From positions 1 through 52,794 of the forward strand of contig JAQMWT010000008.1 of NCBI GenBank assembly GCA_029834535.1: 52,794 bases of DNA. Direction: 5' to 3'. The stretch is from Chrysophaeum taylorii. Lineage: Eukaryota; Sar; Pelagophyceae; Pelagomonadales; Pelagomonadaceae. Within the stretch, counting starts at the first letter, position 1; each line of letters begins with the position of its first letter. This document shows positions 32,222 through 43,856 of the stretch, piece after piece. A program made the translations under genes and the position numbers. Under the pieces are notes generated by a model. The model did not search any database, was not told the DNA's origin, and was given only the letters and a program-made list of their open reading frames with translations.

Positions 32222-34519
32222 GGACGACTCTTGGTCGAGAGGGTTTTTTGGGCTACGACCCCCCTCCTCGGTCTGTGTTCCGTTGTTGTTGTAGGACGCC
32301 ACTGATAGTAGAGCGCCGCGTGGGACAGCGGTTCTTGCAGTATTGAAGTGGCGTAGTACCCATGTTTTTAACTTGAGTGGCCTCGGGTAGGTCTCTCTCA
32401 TCTGAAGTGGGGACACTCCGACCGTCATCTTGTTTTTGACGACAAACTTGCGGAGGAGATGATGAGTCTCCTTTTTTGACAACAACAACAAAAGCTTGTT
32501 GTGTGAACAGAGAGAAGGCGGCGCGCTGTTGGTTCACCTAAAGGTACACGGAAGTATGCGATTCACACCTTTCTCGGTATAAGCCAGCGCTTGCCGTGTC
32601 TGGGAGGGAGGGAGGGAGGGAGGGAGTGTCGACATTTAAAGACAACTAGCCTACCGTAGTTAAATAATCGTAAAGAAGCAAAATAACAAGAGCTTGTGAC
32701 CATGCTACGTTTGCGATGTAACATCATCTGTGTCGATCGCTATTCCAAAAGCATGCTGGACCGGTGAAACTAGATCATCTCCTAATCAATTGTTGCTCTA
32801 TGCCCATATCTTGGTATACGTGCTCCAAGCTTACAGACGTCTGGGACCACCACATACCATACGTGGAAAGTTTTATCAAAATCACACAGAAAAATGCTCA
32901 CAGAGATACTATTGAACAAGGCTGATACCAAACTAGCTTCCAGTCCACGCACTTTAGCCACATCATTATCAGCTGCAGCGAGTGGAAAGAAAAGCCGCAA
33001 ACACCATTATTATATTATTAGCTTCGTCGCCTTCGCAACGCTGAATAACGCCAAACACCCCTTTCTCACCAGCTGAAATGGGTTACTATCGCACCAGCGA
33101 CAACTACATCGCCCGAGTCACCTCATAATATAACGATCTATCCACCCAAAAACGTTCGACAGGGCTAATAATAACCGGTCGAACGCACCCAATACTCTGC
33201 AAGTTAACCAGAGACCTTCTACAGCAAGTTCCTCGGAAGAAGAAGAAGAAGAAGAAGAAGAATCAATGTAGATATCAACAACTTGGTAGGTACGATTTTA
33301 TATGCTATAGTGATCGCTTCTACCCAATCGTCCGACGAAACTGAACTGTTGCGCCTGATGACTTCGTACGAACAATCAAACGAATGACCAAGCTGAATAT
33401 ACCAACAACACCTTTAGTGCTCAACCATGTCGAGCTCCACCTAACGCGAACCACAACTAAGCCAGCACTTGACTCACCTTGAGCAGCTCCTACAGCTCCG
33501 CTGGAAAGGGATTCCTCCTTCGATTCATCGGAGTCAACCGATGATGACCATCATTTTTCGTGTGAGGTTCGAGCTGTCCGACAGCTCGGTGTGAATAGGT
33601 CTACGGCAATCGGCGACTCAGGAAGATGAGAGACCTAAGCTTCGAATGGCGCGTGGAGGCTGGCATTTCTGGTAGCTTGGGTTGCCTCCAAGTCGTGTCG
33701 CCATGCGCTGATGTCTCTGGAACCACAGTGATGAGCTCGAGCTGATCGTTATGATTGTTCGTTGTCTCACGATATTTAACTCGGTCGCAGAAAATGACTG
33801 GTCGAGAAGTTATGGCTTCGCGGTGATGTTGTGAATTGCGAGTGACCAAGTAAGCGAGAAGTTTCAAGATGTACGGTCACAATTATGGTTGGAAATGACG
33901 AAAATTATCCAAAACGTGAGTTCGTAAGAAAGGTCGATGCGAAATTGTCATGTTGTATTTTCAAATACTGGTGTCCGTTCGGGGGTTCGGCGAGAGCAAG
34001 AAACGGCACGAGCTTCCGGGTAGAGTGGAGAAAGAGGCCGCGAGCATCTCCTGTCCAGAGTACCAAGTCGAGGACGACAGCGAGCGCGAGATCTGGGTCG
34101 ACTACCGGAATCAGACGACTCACGAGGCGCGGCCAAAAGGAGGACGATGAGCGCGAGAAGGCTCGGCGTACGCGCGTATCACCGATATAACCGCGGAATA
34201 AGTAGCCCTGCGGCTGAAATCGAAGAGATGGCTGAAAAAGGCTTGCACTACTAGTGGAGGCGCGCGTTCTTCTTTGCATGTCTGTCCACCTGGAGGCGAC
34301 AAAGCTACCGCTGATTCGGTTGCCTTTCAAGAAGAAGGTTGGCCATCGTCGTCGAACGCGGGCCGCACGTCTCTATTCGACACTATCTGGCCATCTAGAA
34401 AGAGGTCATCACCGGCGCGTTTGAATTTTCTTCCCCGAGCTGTCTAGTACAGCGCGCGCCAGCGAGCTTCGGACCGCTTCATTTTCGCTAGGGAAAGCTC
34501 ATGGAAGATTTCAAAATGA
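32222..34519. other. AT-rich gene-poor stretch with relic ORFs and simple repeats
   Basis: Contains a GGGA repeat (about 32600-32626), a GAA repeat (about 33237-33260), and short fragments resembling protein, for example VAPDDFVRTIKRMTKLNIPT (plus, about 33350). Composition between 32.6 and 33.9 kb is clearly more AT-rich than the channel gene. No intact gene is seen. Confidence 0.35.
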
Positions 34520-35209
34520 TCAATAATACAGTCGCTGCAATAGAATTGCGCGCTTGTTATATACGACAAAGAGCGGTAGCTCGACTTGTTTCAGATGCTC
34601 GTTGCGGGGCGGGTGGCTGGTCTTGAACACTCTGCATCTCGGAGGATGTGGATGGACAGGCGGCAAGAAAAAATACACTAATATCATTGTTGGCGTCGTG
34701 GAGAAAAGCCAATGCTCCCAGCCGAGGACGTTAGAAATGGGTGGATGTAGGAGCTGCTTTTGACGAACGCTGTGATTGGATTCTTCTAGATCTCGGCTAA
34801 AAATGATACGGCTGGCGATGTTGCCTAGAGAATGTCTCGCGCGCAGCGCTCGGAGCGTTTGGAGTCGTCGCAGTGAAATGGATGGCCCTGCGTGAAATCG
34901 AAGGTTTTTTGGTCCGCAGGGGACGCGCAGTTCTTTGTTGGGCATCGGGACGAAAATAATCAAAGTACCCGGACGTTCAAGATTAACCGAATGCATCATT
35001 CGTTGGCTTCCGCAGAACATAATAACAGGCATGGCGTCCCCAAGAACAAGGAGCTCGGACCTGCTGCGGGCAATTATAACCGTTGACGTGCCGACCACGA
35101 TTCTGTCAAACGAAACAACCATCGATGCGGTTGTCGACGCGAAATCGCGCCGCTCGTGGCCGGGCCGTCCGGGAACCTTCTTTACGAGGATGATGTCGCG
35201 CTAGATGTC
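34520..35209 (-). CDS. Unrecognised ORF, possibly a relic
   Basis: The minus-strand frame has an ATG at 35122 giving 200 residues, and stays open upstream to about 35200 (RDIILVKKVPGRPGHERRDF). The N-terminal half reads like protein with strand-like segments (VVGTSTVIIARSRSELLVLG, then AMPVIMFCGSQ). The C-terminal half, with ATILVYF-like hydrophobic and Pro/His-rich sequence, looks less convincing. I cannot assign a family. Confidence 0.25.
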
Positions 35210-36706
35210 AAGGACATGCTGAGCGATCGGCGGTTCTGACACAGATGCAAGCACCGACGTCGCCCCTAGAGCCGCCGAGTCCGCATCATCCTCCGCGTCG
35301 CGCGGATGCTCAGCCGGCTTCGAGAGCAGCACAGCTCGAGGTGGACACGCTGCAACCACGCATAAATAAAACCCACTATCCTGATCATCCAAGGCAACAT
35401 CCCAGTGGCTGGCCAACATGGAGGGAGTGTACGTCTATCCTTGCATCAAGTCGCTTAAGAAACAGGAGCTGCGTGTCCCGCCCGAGGCGGCGTACTGTCG
35501 CCGTGGCTCGAATCGCAACAAATTCGATGACGTGTCCTGGTGATGATGTTGACCAGTCCATTCGCAATGCCAAGGGGAACTAAAACGACGCCACCTGTGC
35601 CGCTCTCCTGTCATGAATCCAACGCTCAAGCTCGACGACACAAACTCTGCCGCGCGCACGCGTCACGTTTGGGGCAGCTCGGAAGAAGGCAGCGATGAGA
35701 CCCGCTTTGTTTCGGGCAGAAAACGACACAGCCTTCGCCCTACAAGAAGAAACGTCATCAGTACCGCCGACTCCGACGACGATCATCTCGACCTCGGACG
35801 GTGAACCAGTCGCTAGGCGGCAAAAAAAAAACGCGACGCTCGTATCGACGAACCTGCCGAGTTAACGTACTACGTACCAGCAATTTATCGTCCTCGTCGT
35901 CGTCGACGAGGATTGAATTAGCGGCAAGCGTCTCGATTTGACAAGGATGTGTGTGACATCAGCCATCCGCGACAGTCAGAACGTCATTCTGTTGTTTGAG
36001 GGCAAGAAGGGATGCGCACAGATCACCGAAGGAGCTTCAAGTTCACGAAACTGAGAGAGACGCCGCTTCGCTCTCGCCTCAGGCCCCCAAGTTGCTCATG
36101 ACAACATCCCCATCTTGGAAAAATTCGACGGTGGCATCGACTCTACTACGACCGGCTTTGGGTGCTGTTCAAAGAGACGCCCAACGCCACGCTGGCGAGC
36201 ACGACAATCCCGAGGACGAGGTCGATGATATAAATATCATTGCCGACAGCATCTGATCGCCTTTAATCATCGCACCTGTCCTCTTTCGCTCTGCCCTCGA
36301 TGACGCTCCTCCTTTCTTTGTGCAGCCTTCTTCCCGGCGCCTACGGACGCTAAACGCGCGAACTCCGGCCATAATCTTCTCCTCGGCCACGCTCCCTCTG
36401 CCTCGCGCTCTGTCCTCATTGCCGCATCCTCTCCTGTTCGTCACCGCATATATCCCTATCTGACAGCCATGAGCCCCACAGACGGACTCGAGCTCTCCTG
36501 CGCCCCCCTTTCCGAAGGCATCACCCGCGGTTGAGCCGTTCGAGATCTGCACGCGGGTGCGTACACGCCGCGGATGCGGACGTTAGCCCCGCCACGAGCA
36601 GATACAACGTGGACGCGGATGAATATATCCAAATCGACGCGAACCCCAACGAGCTTGCGCTTTCGAAATCACCTTCGCACCGAAAGAGTGCTTGTCGGCC
36701 AATGGT
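35210..36706. other. Gap with short coding-like fragments only
   Basis: One short plus-strand frame, 35418-35543, reads MEGVYVYPCIKSLKKQ and onwards (41 codons), and may be a fragment of a lost gene. A run of nine A lies near 35822. No gene is supported. Confidence 0.25.
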
Positions 36707-37260
36707 TTAATTATTGTATCGAGACATTAAAATCTGATGAGTCTTAAAACTCCTCAGCCGGTCTCTTAAACTACTGGCGACGCGAGCCTCCACTACAAAC
36801 AGCGCCGTGTTCTCGGCGAGCAGGGGGTCCGCGAGTCTCGCGCCGCTGTCGCACGCCTGGTCCGGGACATCGCACAGTTTGAGAGTGATGTTCGACCGAA
36901 AATCGCCGTTCGCCTGCCATTGACGAGTCCAGACGCGATGATTCCTGTTTAGTGCCATCAGGGATCTCGTGGTCCAGCAGCGCTGAAAGAAAGGCGCCGC
37001 CGGCTATGTTGAGGTGGAAGTTCGCACAAAAACCGCGGCACTCACTGCACGCGGAGTCTTTCGCACGTCCAGCTCCGCCTCGGCCTTCTTGGCGATCCTC
37101 GCGCACACGAGCTGTCCAATGTTGTCCAGACTCTCCGTCGCGACGGGCGTGGTAAAACCAACTGCGCGCTACTTTTGCGTGGGGTTTTGGCGGCGGCCTG
37201 GATCGCAACCAACATTGAGGGCCGCGACTCGCTCGTTGTTCGCCTAGTGGCTTATCATCG
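36707..37260 (-). pseudogene. Broken gene of unknown family
   Basis: On the minus strand, VATESLDNIGQLVCARIAKK (near 37130) is followed in a second frame by NIAGGAFLSALLDHEIPDGT (near 36990), and in a third by MALNRNHRVWTRQWQANGDF (36958) continuing to a stop at 36707. The three pieces abut, so one ancestral protein has been cut by at least two indels. No domain is recognised. The SINE-like copy at 37390 lies just upstream. Confidence 0.35.
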
Positions 37261-37389
37261 CCGAGTCCAGCGCGCGTCCAAACGACGGACTCGAACGTCT
37301 TTTCACCGCACTCCGGCCGCAGCAGCCGACAGCTCCTCGAGCTGCGACGACGACTCGAGCGTCTCGAACTCGTCGTCGCAACCCCAAAA

Positions 37390-37588
37390 CTAACTAACTT
37401 CAGACCTCTCCCGAGCATGGGAGCCAGGCCGGGCCGACAGAAGCCAGTCCGGAATCACGGGCCTGTAGACGAGGAGTGCCGAAAGGCCGGTCGGCGGAGA
37501 GTGACCATCAATCGCCATGCGACGAGGAGACCGCGATGTGACTGACAACCAACTCGTCGATAACCTTCCGTCTTCGCCCCCCGGCCAT
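37390..37588 (-). mobile_element. SINE-like short insertion, third copy
   Basis: On the minus strand this runs from atggccg to a GTTAGTTAGTT tail and matches 9031-9237 nearly throughout, including the open frame starting MAGGRRRKVIDELVVSH. A possible GGGGT direct repeat flanks it, but this is weak. Confidence 0.6.
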
Positions 37589-38469
37589 ACCCCGTCCCAC
37601 TGCGAACGTTCCGGCTGCGAACCGGCCCGCCCGGGAGGCGAATAGGTGCCAACCTACGCCGGGAGGGCGGATGCCCTCGCAAGGCTCAGGATTCATGAGG
37701 CACCGTCCTCCATCGCAACCGCAGTCGGCGATCAACCCCAAAAGCTCGATGATTTGCACGACCTGATCACCAGCTTACCAACGCCAAGTAGTCGCGCACC
37801 ATCGTCTGCTTCTTTGAACTTCACGACGACGACGACGACGACGACGACGGCACCGCTGGTAGTGGTCTGAGGGGATTGCGCGCCGCCGCCTTCGCCGCCG
37901 ATGCCACTCAACGGATTGTCCGCTCTCATCAGCGGATCGTCTGCTCTCCTCGTCTCCTCACCCCGCTTTGTCCCAACCAAGGGATGCGCTCCCCACCCGC
38001 GCCACGGCGACCTCCGCCGACTCGCGCACATAGTCCCGCGCCCTAAAACACCTATCGCGACGTGCCATAGGGTGTTTTTTATATTGAAAAGCGAGGAAGA
38101 TGAGACGAAGGAGATGGTAAAGGAGAGAATGGCAAGTGTGGTTGAGGGGGTCTCATGGCTGAACAACTAGAACAGGTCCACAATGGGTTCTGCACATCCA
38201 AGCACCACTCGCGTGTCCACACACATTTCTAAACTACTGAGCGAGCTGCGTGCTCACGTTCGCACTCCTACCACCCTCTTAGCAGTCGACCTTCAAAAAC
38301 CCGCAGCATGTGCGGGTCGCGAAGTAATACAGCTGCAACTCGAGGTTACGCTAGCAAGGGTCGGCAACTGGACCATCTTTCTTCCCTAATAGAACCGAAA
38401 ATCACAGCGACCCATGCCCACACGCGACGCCCCACTCGCATTCGGTAATGGAATGTCGGGGATGTGGCA
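37589..38469. other. Intergenic stretch, no supported gene
   Basis: Holds a GAC trinucleotide repeat near 37825-37850 and short open frames only. The last part should contain the 3'UTR of the ARM-repeat kinase gene. Confidence 0.35.
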
Positions 38470-41400
38470 TTAGCGTAGTAAATCTAGAGCTCCAGTTGCG
38501 TTGTGTCTCGCACCCTCGCTCCCCGACCTCCTCACTTCCTCGATTATTTCGACACCTCCTGCACGTTTGATCGCGATTTTGTTGTCGTCGTTAAAAGCGA
38601 GATTCCTTAACGCCCCCGCCGCCCCGAATTTGGCCGCGTCGATACCCTCCTTCGCGAGATTGACAAGAACCGGAATCGCGCCAGCCTTCGCGATCGCGAT
38701 TTGGTTTTCGGCATTGACAGCAAGATTCCTTAACGCCTCCGCCGCCCCGAATTTGGCCGCGTCGGTACCCTCCTTCGCGAGATTGACAAGAACCGGAATC
38801 GCGCCAGCCTTCGCGATCGCGATTTGGTTTTCGGCATTGACAGCAAGATCCCACAACGCCCCCGCCGCCCCGACTTTGGCCGCGTCATTACCGCCTTCAA
38901 CGAGTTCGACGAGCACCGGAATCGCGCCCGCCTTCGCGATCGCGATTTTGTTTTCGTCGTTTTTGGCGGCGAGATTCCCCAGGGCCCCCGCCGCATGCTC
39001 TTTGTCCACGTCGCGCCCATCCTTCGCGAGTTTGACGAGCACCGGAAAAGCGCCCGCCTTCGCGATTGCGATTTTGTTTTCCTCGTTCAAGGCGAGATTC
39101 CTTAACGCCCCCGCCGCCCCGAATTTGGCCGCGTCGGTACCCTCCTTCGCGAGATTGACAAGAACCGGAATCGCGCCAGCCTTCGCGATCGCGATTTGGT
39201 TTTCGGCATTGACAGCAAGATCCCACAACGCCCCCGCCGCCCCGACTTTGGCCGCGTCATTACCGCCTTCAACGAGTTCGACGAGCACCGGAATCGCGCC
39301 CGCCTTCGCGATCGCGATTTTGTTTTCGTCGTTTTTGGCGGCGAGATTCCCCAGGGCCCCCGCCGCATGCTCTTTGTCCACGTCGCGCCCATCCTTCGCG
39401 AGTTTGACGAGCACCGGAAAAGCGCCCGCCTTCGCGATTGCGATTTTGTTTTCCTCGTTCAAGGCGAGATTCCTTAACGCCCCCGCCGCCCCGAATTTGG
39501 CCGCGTCGGTACCCTCCTTCGCGAGATTGACAAGAACCGGAATCGCGCCCGCCTTCGCGATCGCGATTTGGTTTTCGGCATTGACAGCAAGATCCCACAA
39601 CGCCCCCGCCGCCCCGAATTTGGCCGCGTCGGTACCGTCCTTCGCGAGATTGACGAGAACCGGAATCGCGCCCGCCTTCGCGATCGCGATTTTGTTTTCG
39701 GCATTGTTAGCAAGAACCCTCAACGCCACCGCCGCCGACTCTCTCGCCGCGTCATTACCACCTTCAACGAGTTCGACGAGCACCGGAATCGCGCCCGCCT
39801 TCGCGATCGCTTTTTTGTTTTCGTCATTGCGTGCGAGTTCCATTAACGCACATGCGACGTGCTGTTTTGCCTCATCACTCCTTGACATTCCAAGCTCGAC
39901 GAGCAGCGGAATCGCGCCCAACTCCCGCAACACGTCCGCATTGGAGATATCGTTTTGGCACAAAAGCACAATCTTCTTGGCGGCACGCGTTCGGATACGG
40001 GCGTCCCTTTTATGGCCCAAATTTGACACCACAGCGTCGATTGACCGTCCACCACGAAACAAGGCAGAAACTGCCTTCCGACCAAAAGCTAGCATTGTCG
40101 AGCCTTTTCGTCGTTGTCCAGGCGCTTCACCACGTCCTTGCACACCGGAACCGATCCGCGCACTCGATTCCGGGGAGTGCGCTTCAAGGACCGCATCGAA
40201 CTTTCGCGGGTCGCCACCAAGCGTTTCGAGGGCCGATGCCACTCGTCGTTGAATTAAACCCTTGGCGAGCACGGGGCGATTGGTCGGGTCCTGAGCCCAA
40301 AACTGCTCCAAGAGCTCGACGACGACGGGATTCGCGGCGCGCACGGGAGCCGGGATTTCGGGACGTTGTTTTCGATTGACGACCGCCGCAATAATCTGCG
40401 CGTCTATCTTGCCAGCCCACGGAGGCGAGCAAGTACACAGCTCGTAGCACACCACGCCGAGGGCGTAGACATCGGCCTCTCTCCACGGAGGATCCTTGCT
40501 GCCGTCGAGGAGTCTGCGCGCGCAGTCACTGAGAGGCCGCATGCAGCATAACTTACTCTGGAGCCATCCATTGACAGGTCCCGGGACCTTTGCCTGGCGA
40601 GGTCCCGGTTTTTTGGCCCGTCGCAGTTCTCCACGTGCTCGTCGCTTCCCTGACTTTGGCTAAGCCAAAGTCGGCAAGCTTGATCACGCCTCCAATACAG
40701 ACGAGAATATTCATTGACTTGAGGTCACGGTGGAACACGTCGGAGTTGTGCAAATAGGTCAAACCCTTTAGGATGTCGCTCGCGTACGCGAGCACGAGAG
40801 CCGGCGCGAGAGGCCTCGTCGGCTGGGCGTATAGCCTCGCGGCGAGACTTCCACCGAACGAGCGCTCGATGACCAAACAGACATTCTCCGGACAGAAGCC
40901 GTAAAACGCCAGAATGTTGGGATGGCTGAGCGACTGGTGCAGTATCGCTTCTTGTTGCAGCTCTTCGCGCGCGCTAGCAGCAAAAACCGAATTCAGAACG
41001 TCGAGCTGCTTCAGCGCCACTTGGCACGCGCCCCAGGTCGCGGCGCGGACCACGCCAAACGCCCCCTTGCCAAGGATGAAATCAGTCTCGATGAGCTCGC
41101 TCCGCTTGATTTCGCGCAGAGTATGTTGTTGTTTCCTATAGGACCGCTTGTCTCGAGCCTCGACGCCGCGACGACGACCACGAGATCGTCCGATATGCGC
41201 CTCGATCGCCTCCAGCCTCGCGATCATGTCGGCTTGGCCCTCCTTGACAGCAACTATGATGTCAGATCGGCCCTCCTCGGCGTCCGCGCCCAACCGGCAA
41301 AGTTGCTCGCTGATGTTCTCGCCGAGTTGCTGCAGCCTCGCGTCTACAGCGCTCAGCTCGTCCTCCATCGCCGCCACGTCTTGAGGCGGACGATCTTGCA

Positions 41401-41839
41401 CGGCCAACATGCCTTCAAGGGTGTCGTGTATCTCGAAGAGATCTTTCTGCTCGTCGTCGCGGTCGTCGCGCACGGCGAACATCGTCTCGGTGATTATCCC
41501 GAGCTGGAGCGCCTCGACGCACACCCGAAGCCGCTCGTTGATGTCCTCGAAGTCACCCTTGTGAGTTCCAAGTGCGGCGCCGATCGCACGCCCGTACCAT
41601 TTGGCTTGCTGATATTTCTTGATGAGGCTCTCAGCCTCGCGGACGACCGCGAGCGTCTGTACGAGCGCAATCTCCTTGTCCGTCGTTCGCGCGTCATCTC
41701 GTAGCGCCCCGAGCGGGCCGATAAGCGCGTGCAGACGCTCCCCGAGCCGGCGACAACGGCGCTTGTTAGCCTTGACCTCCAATGCGATATCGTACGCCTT
41801 TTTGACGACGTCGATGATGATCAGCGCCGTCTGCGCCAT
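38470..41839 (-). CDS. Helical-bundle / TKL-type kinase / armadillo-repeat protein, 2 exons
   Basis: Join on the minus strand: 41839-40557 and 40513-38470, giving 1108 residues. Residues 1-145 form a helical bundle close to the MLKL N-terminal pattern (NKRRCRRLGERLHALIGPL, then EAESLIKKYQQAKWYGRA and DFEDINERLRVCVEAL). A coiled linker follows. The kinase spans about 250-560: glycine loop GKGAFG at 257, lysine K277 in VALK, HRD at 370-372, DFG at 390-392, APE at 426-428, then ADVYALGVVCYEL. All catalytic residues are present, so activity is likely. About 12 ARM-type repeats of 41-42 residues (AKAGAIPVLVNLAKEG type) fill 600-1100 and should form a binding solenoid. The 43-nt intron splits the codon of the APE glutamate; without it both reading frames stop. 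A sensing or scaffolding role is inferred. Confidence 0.88.
38730..39477 (-). repeat. 372-bp tandem duplication inside the ARM array
   Basis: The segment 38730-39105 recurs at 39102-39477 with an offset of 372 bp and almost no differences. It encodes three consecutive ARM repeats (the KEGT, FPVL and VEGGND types), so the array grew by a triplet duplication recently. Shorter-range similarity of single 123-bp units extends across 38590-39850. Confidence 0.9.
40514..40556 (-). other. 43-nt spliceosomal intron in the ARM-kinase gene
   Basis: It begins GTAAGT and ends GCGCAG. Removing it restores APE and an unbroken frame to ADVYALG with normal kinase spacing. A 28-nt alternative ending at an upstream CAG would also keep frame but gives APD and a longer insert, so the 43-nt version is preferred. 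Confidence 0.75.
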
Positions 41840-41900
41840 GTGCTCAGAACTTTCGATCCCTGTTCTTTGTATGTTCTCAAGGGTTTTCTTTTATTTCTAC

Positions 41901-42243
41901 AAGTGCAGGCCAGTAAGTTCGCCAGTAAGTTCACCTGGTCCCAATCTCTAACCCCAGTAAGTTCACCTGGTCCCAGTAAGTTCACCTAGTCCCAATCTCT
42001 AACCCCAGTAAGTTCGGCGTAAGCCCACTCGTGCTCACATCCACTCACCCCACTCTCCTTCGAGCTCGTCGCTCTCACCTCCGCCAATCTAAGCTGCTTT
42101 GATCCGTACACGCCGCTAGCCTTTGCGTTCACTCTAAAACCCCAGTAAGTTCACTTGGTCCCAGTAAGTTCACCTGGTCACTAAGTTCACCTAGTCCCAA
42201 TCTCAAACCCCAGTAAGTTCACCTGGTCCCAGTAAGTTCAACT
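41901..42243. repeat. CAGTAAGTTCACCTGGTCC minisatellite, first block
   Basis: Units of the form cagtaagttcacctggtcc, alternating with caatctctaaccc, occur irregularly at 41908-42020 and again at 42131-42243. Between them lies a copy of the dispersed repeat found at the 3' end of the RT element (about 42036-42140). The block starts about 70 bp upstream of the ARM-kinase start codon. Confidence 0.8.
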
Positions 42244-42244
42244 A

Positions 42245-42930
42245 CAGTGCGCGTGTACACGCCGGGAGGGGGCTTATCGGTATTGCGCAGCACGTGTGGG
42301 GTAGGGTGGAGTCGTCGACTCAGAAGAGGATATCCTCGGGGTTGCCGATCGACAGAGAGCCACGTAGAGCTGGACGTGGCAGAAGACGGGCTTCGCCAAG
42401 AGGACGCCGACCTCGCGGGGCGTCTGGCCCTGGCTCTTGGTGATCGTTTGGCGTCGGCGGGCCTTACGGGATACAGGTTGGAGGAGCCTCGGTGACAACG
42501 ACACGATCGATCATGTATCTGGTACCGTTGCAGTGGCCGTGCGACGGGTCGAGGTTGCGAAGACTTTAAGCTCGCGATCAAAGTCAGCATGCCGTTGGTT
42601 GTCAGGGAGTTCAAAACTCGACTCTTGAGAGCGAGGCGTCGTCTTCCGACCCAACCTAGTCGGTCGAAAAGAACTCCGACGCCTCGTCTCCGGGAAAAAA
42701 AGGCCGCGGTCATGCGCGCGTTGTCAGCATCGACAACATCGTTTCGACGGGGCGTGAGAATGGCGCGCTGAAAGAGCCGCCGCGGGTCGTGGAAATAGTC
42801 TGCGAGGTCGCCGTAGACGGCTTGGAGGATCAATGTGTGGCTCGCGGGCCCACATGATCCTTACCCTAAATCGAGGGACAAACAAACAGACAGACAGACA
42901 GACAAACATCTGTCGATTAGTAGTTAGGAC
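42245..42930 (-). mobile_element. Helitron-type (PIF1-like) helicase C-terminal fragment, copy 1
   Basis: The minus strand encodes the end of a Helitron Rep-helicase. It reads AVYGDLADYFHDPRRLFQRA then ILTPRRNDVVDADN (near 42833-42720), followed in another frame by QTITKSQGQTPREVGVLLAK then PVFCHVQLYVALCRSAT (near 42460-42350). These match the conserved RAILTPxNxxVDxIN and TINKSQGQTL...PVFSHGQLYVALSR motifs. The shift between them and the changed histidine/glycine residues show a decayed copy. No replication-initiator domain is present. Confidence 0.8.
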
Positions 42931-43130
42931 AAGTGCAGGCCAGTAAGTTCACCTAGCTCACACCAACTCCTTTGAGCTCGTCGCTCTCGCCTCCGCCAAT
43001 CTAAGGCGCTTCGATCCGCACACGCCGATAACCTTTGAGTTTGCTCTAAAAACCCTTTACTCTAAAAAACCCAGTAAGATCACCTGCTCCAACCCCAGTA
43101 AGTTCACCTGGTCCCAGTAAGTTCACCTAC
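42931..43130. repeat. Spacer between helicase copies: dispersed repeat and minisatellite
   Basis: Contains a further copy of the RT-element 3' repeat (about 42950-43050) and a short block of cagtaagttcacctggtcc units (about 43070-43130), repeating the arrangement seen upstream of copy 1. Confidence 0.7.
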
Positions 43131-43800
43131 AGTGCGCGTGTAGACGCCGGGAGGGGGCTTATCGGTATTGCGCAGCACGTGTGGGGTAGGGTGGAGTCGT
43201 CGACTCAGAAGAGGATATCCTCGGGGTTGCCGATCGACAGAGAGCCACGTAGAGCTGGACGTGGCAGAAGACGGGCTTCGCCAAGAGGACGCCGACCTCG
43301 CGGGGCGTCTGGCCCTGGCTCTTGGTGATCGTTTGGCGTCGGCGGGCCTTACGGGATACAGGTTGGAGGAGCCTCGGTGACAACGACACGATCGATCATG
43401 TATCTGGTACCGTTGCAGTGGCCGTGCGACGGGTCGAGGTTGCGAAGACATTAAGCTCGCGATCAAAGTCAGCATGCCGTTGGTTGTCAGGGAGTTCAAA
43501 ACTCGACTCTTGAGAGCGAGGCGTCGTCTTCCGACCCAGCCTAGTCAGCCGAAAAGAACTCCGACGCCTCGTCTCCGGGAAAAAAAGGCCGCGGTCATGC
43601 GCGCGTTGTCAGCATCGACAACATCGTTTCGACGGGGCGTGAGAATGGCGCGCTGAAAGAGCCGCCGCGGGTCGTGGAAATAGTCTGCGAGGTCGCCGTA
43701 GACGGCTTGGAGGATCACTGTCTGTGGCTCGCGCGCCTACCTGATCCTTTACTCTCGCGCCTACCTGATCCTTACCCTAAATCGAGGGACAAACAAACAT

Positions 43801-43835
<35 letters not shown>

Positions 43836-43856
43836 TCTGTCGATTAGTAGTTAGGA
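43131..43856 (-). mobile_element. Helitron-type helicase C-terminal fragment, copy 2
   Basis: Nearly identical to copy 1 at an offset of 886 bp, including the same internal frame break, so the duplication happened after decay. It differs at a few bases and in the length of the terminal CAGA repeat (43803-43830). Confidence 0.8.

Noticed and set aside
38297..38320. GC hairpin followed by T5 on the minus strand, resembling a bacterial terminator
   Set aside because: The window is eukaryotic nuclear DNA and no transcript is expected to end there; most likely chance.
38501..40252. 583-codon plus-strand ORF opposite the ARM array
   Set aside because: Antisense shadow of a GC-rich repeat; the minus strand encodes a well-formed kinase-ARM protein.
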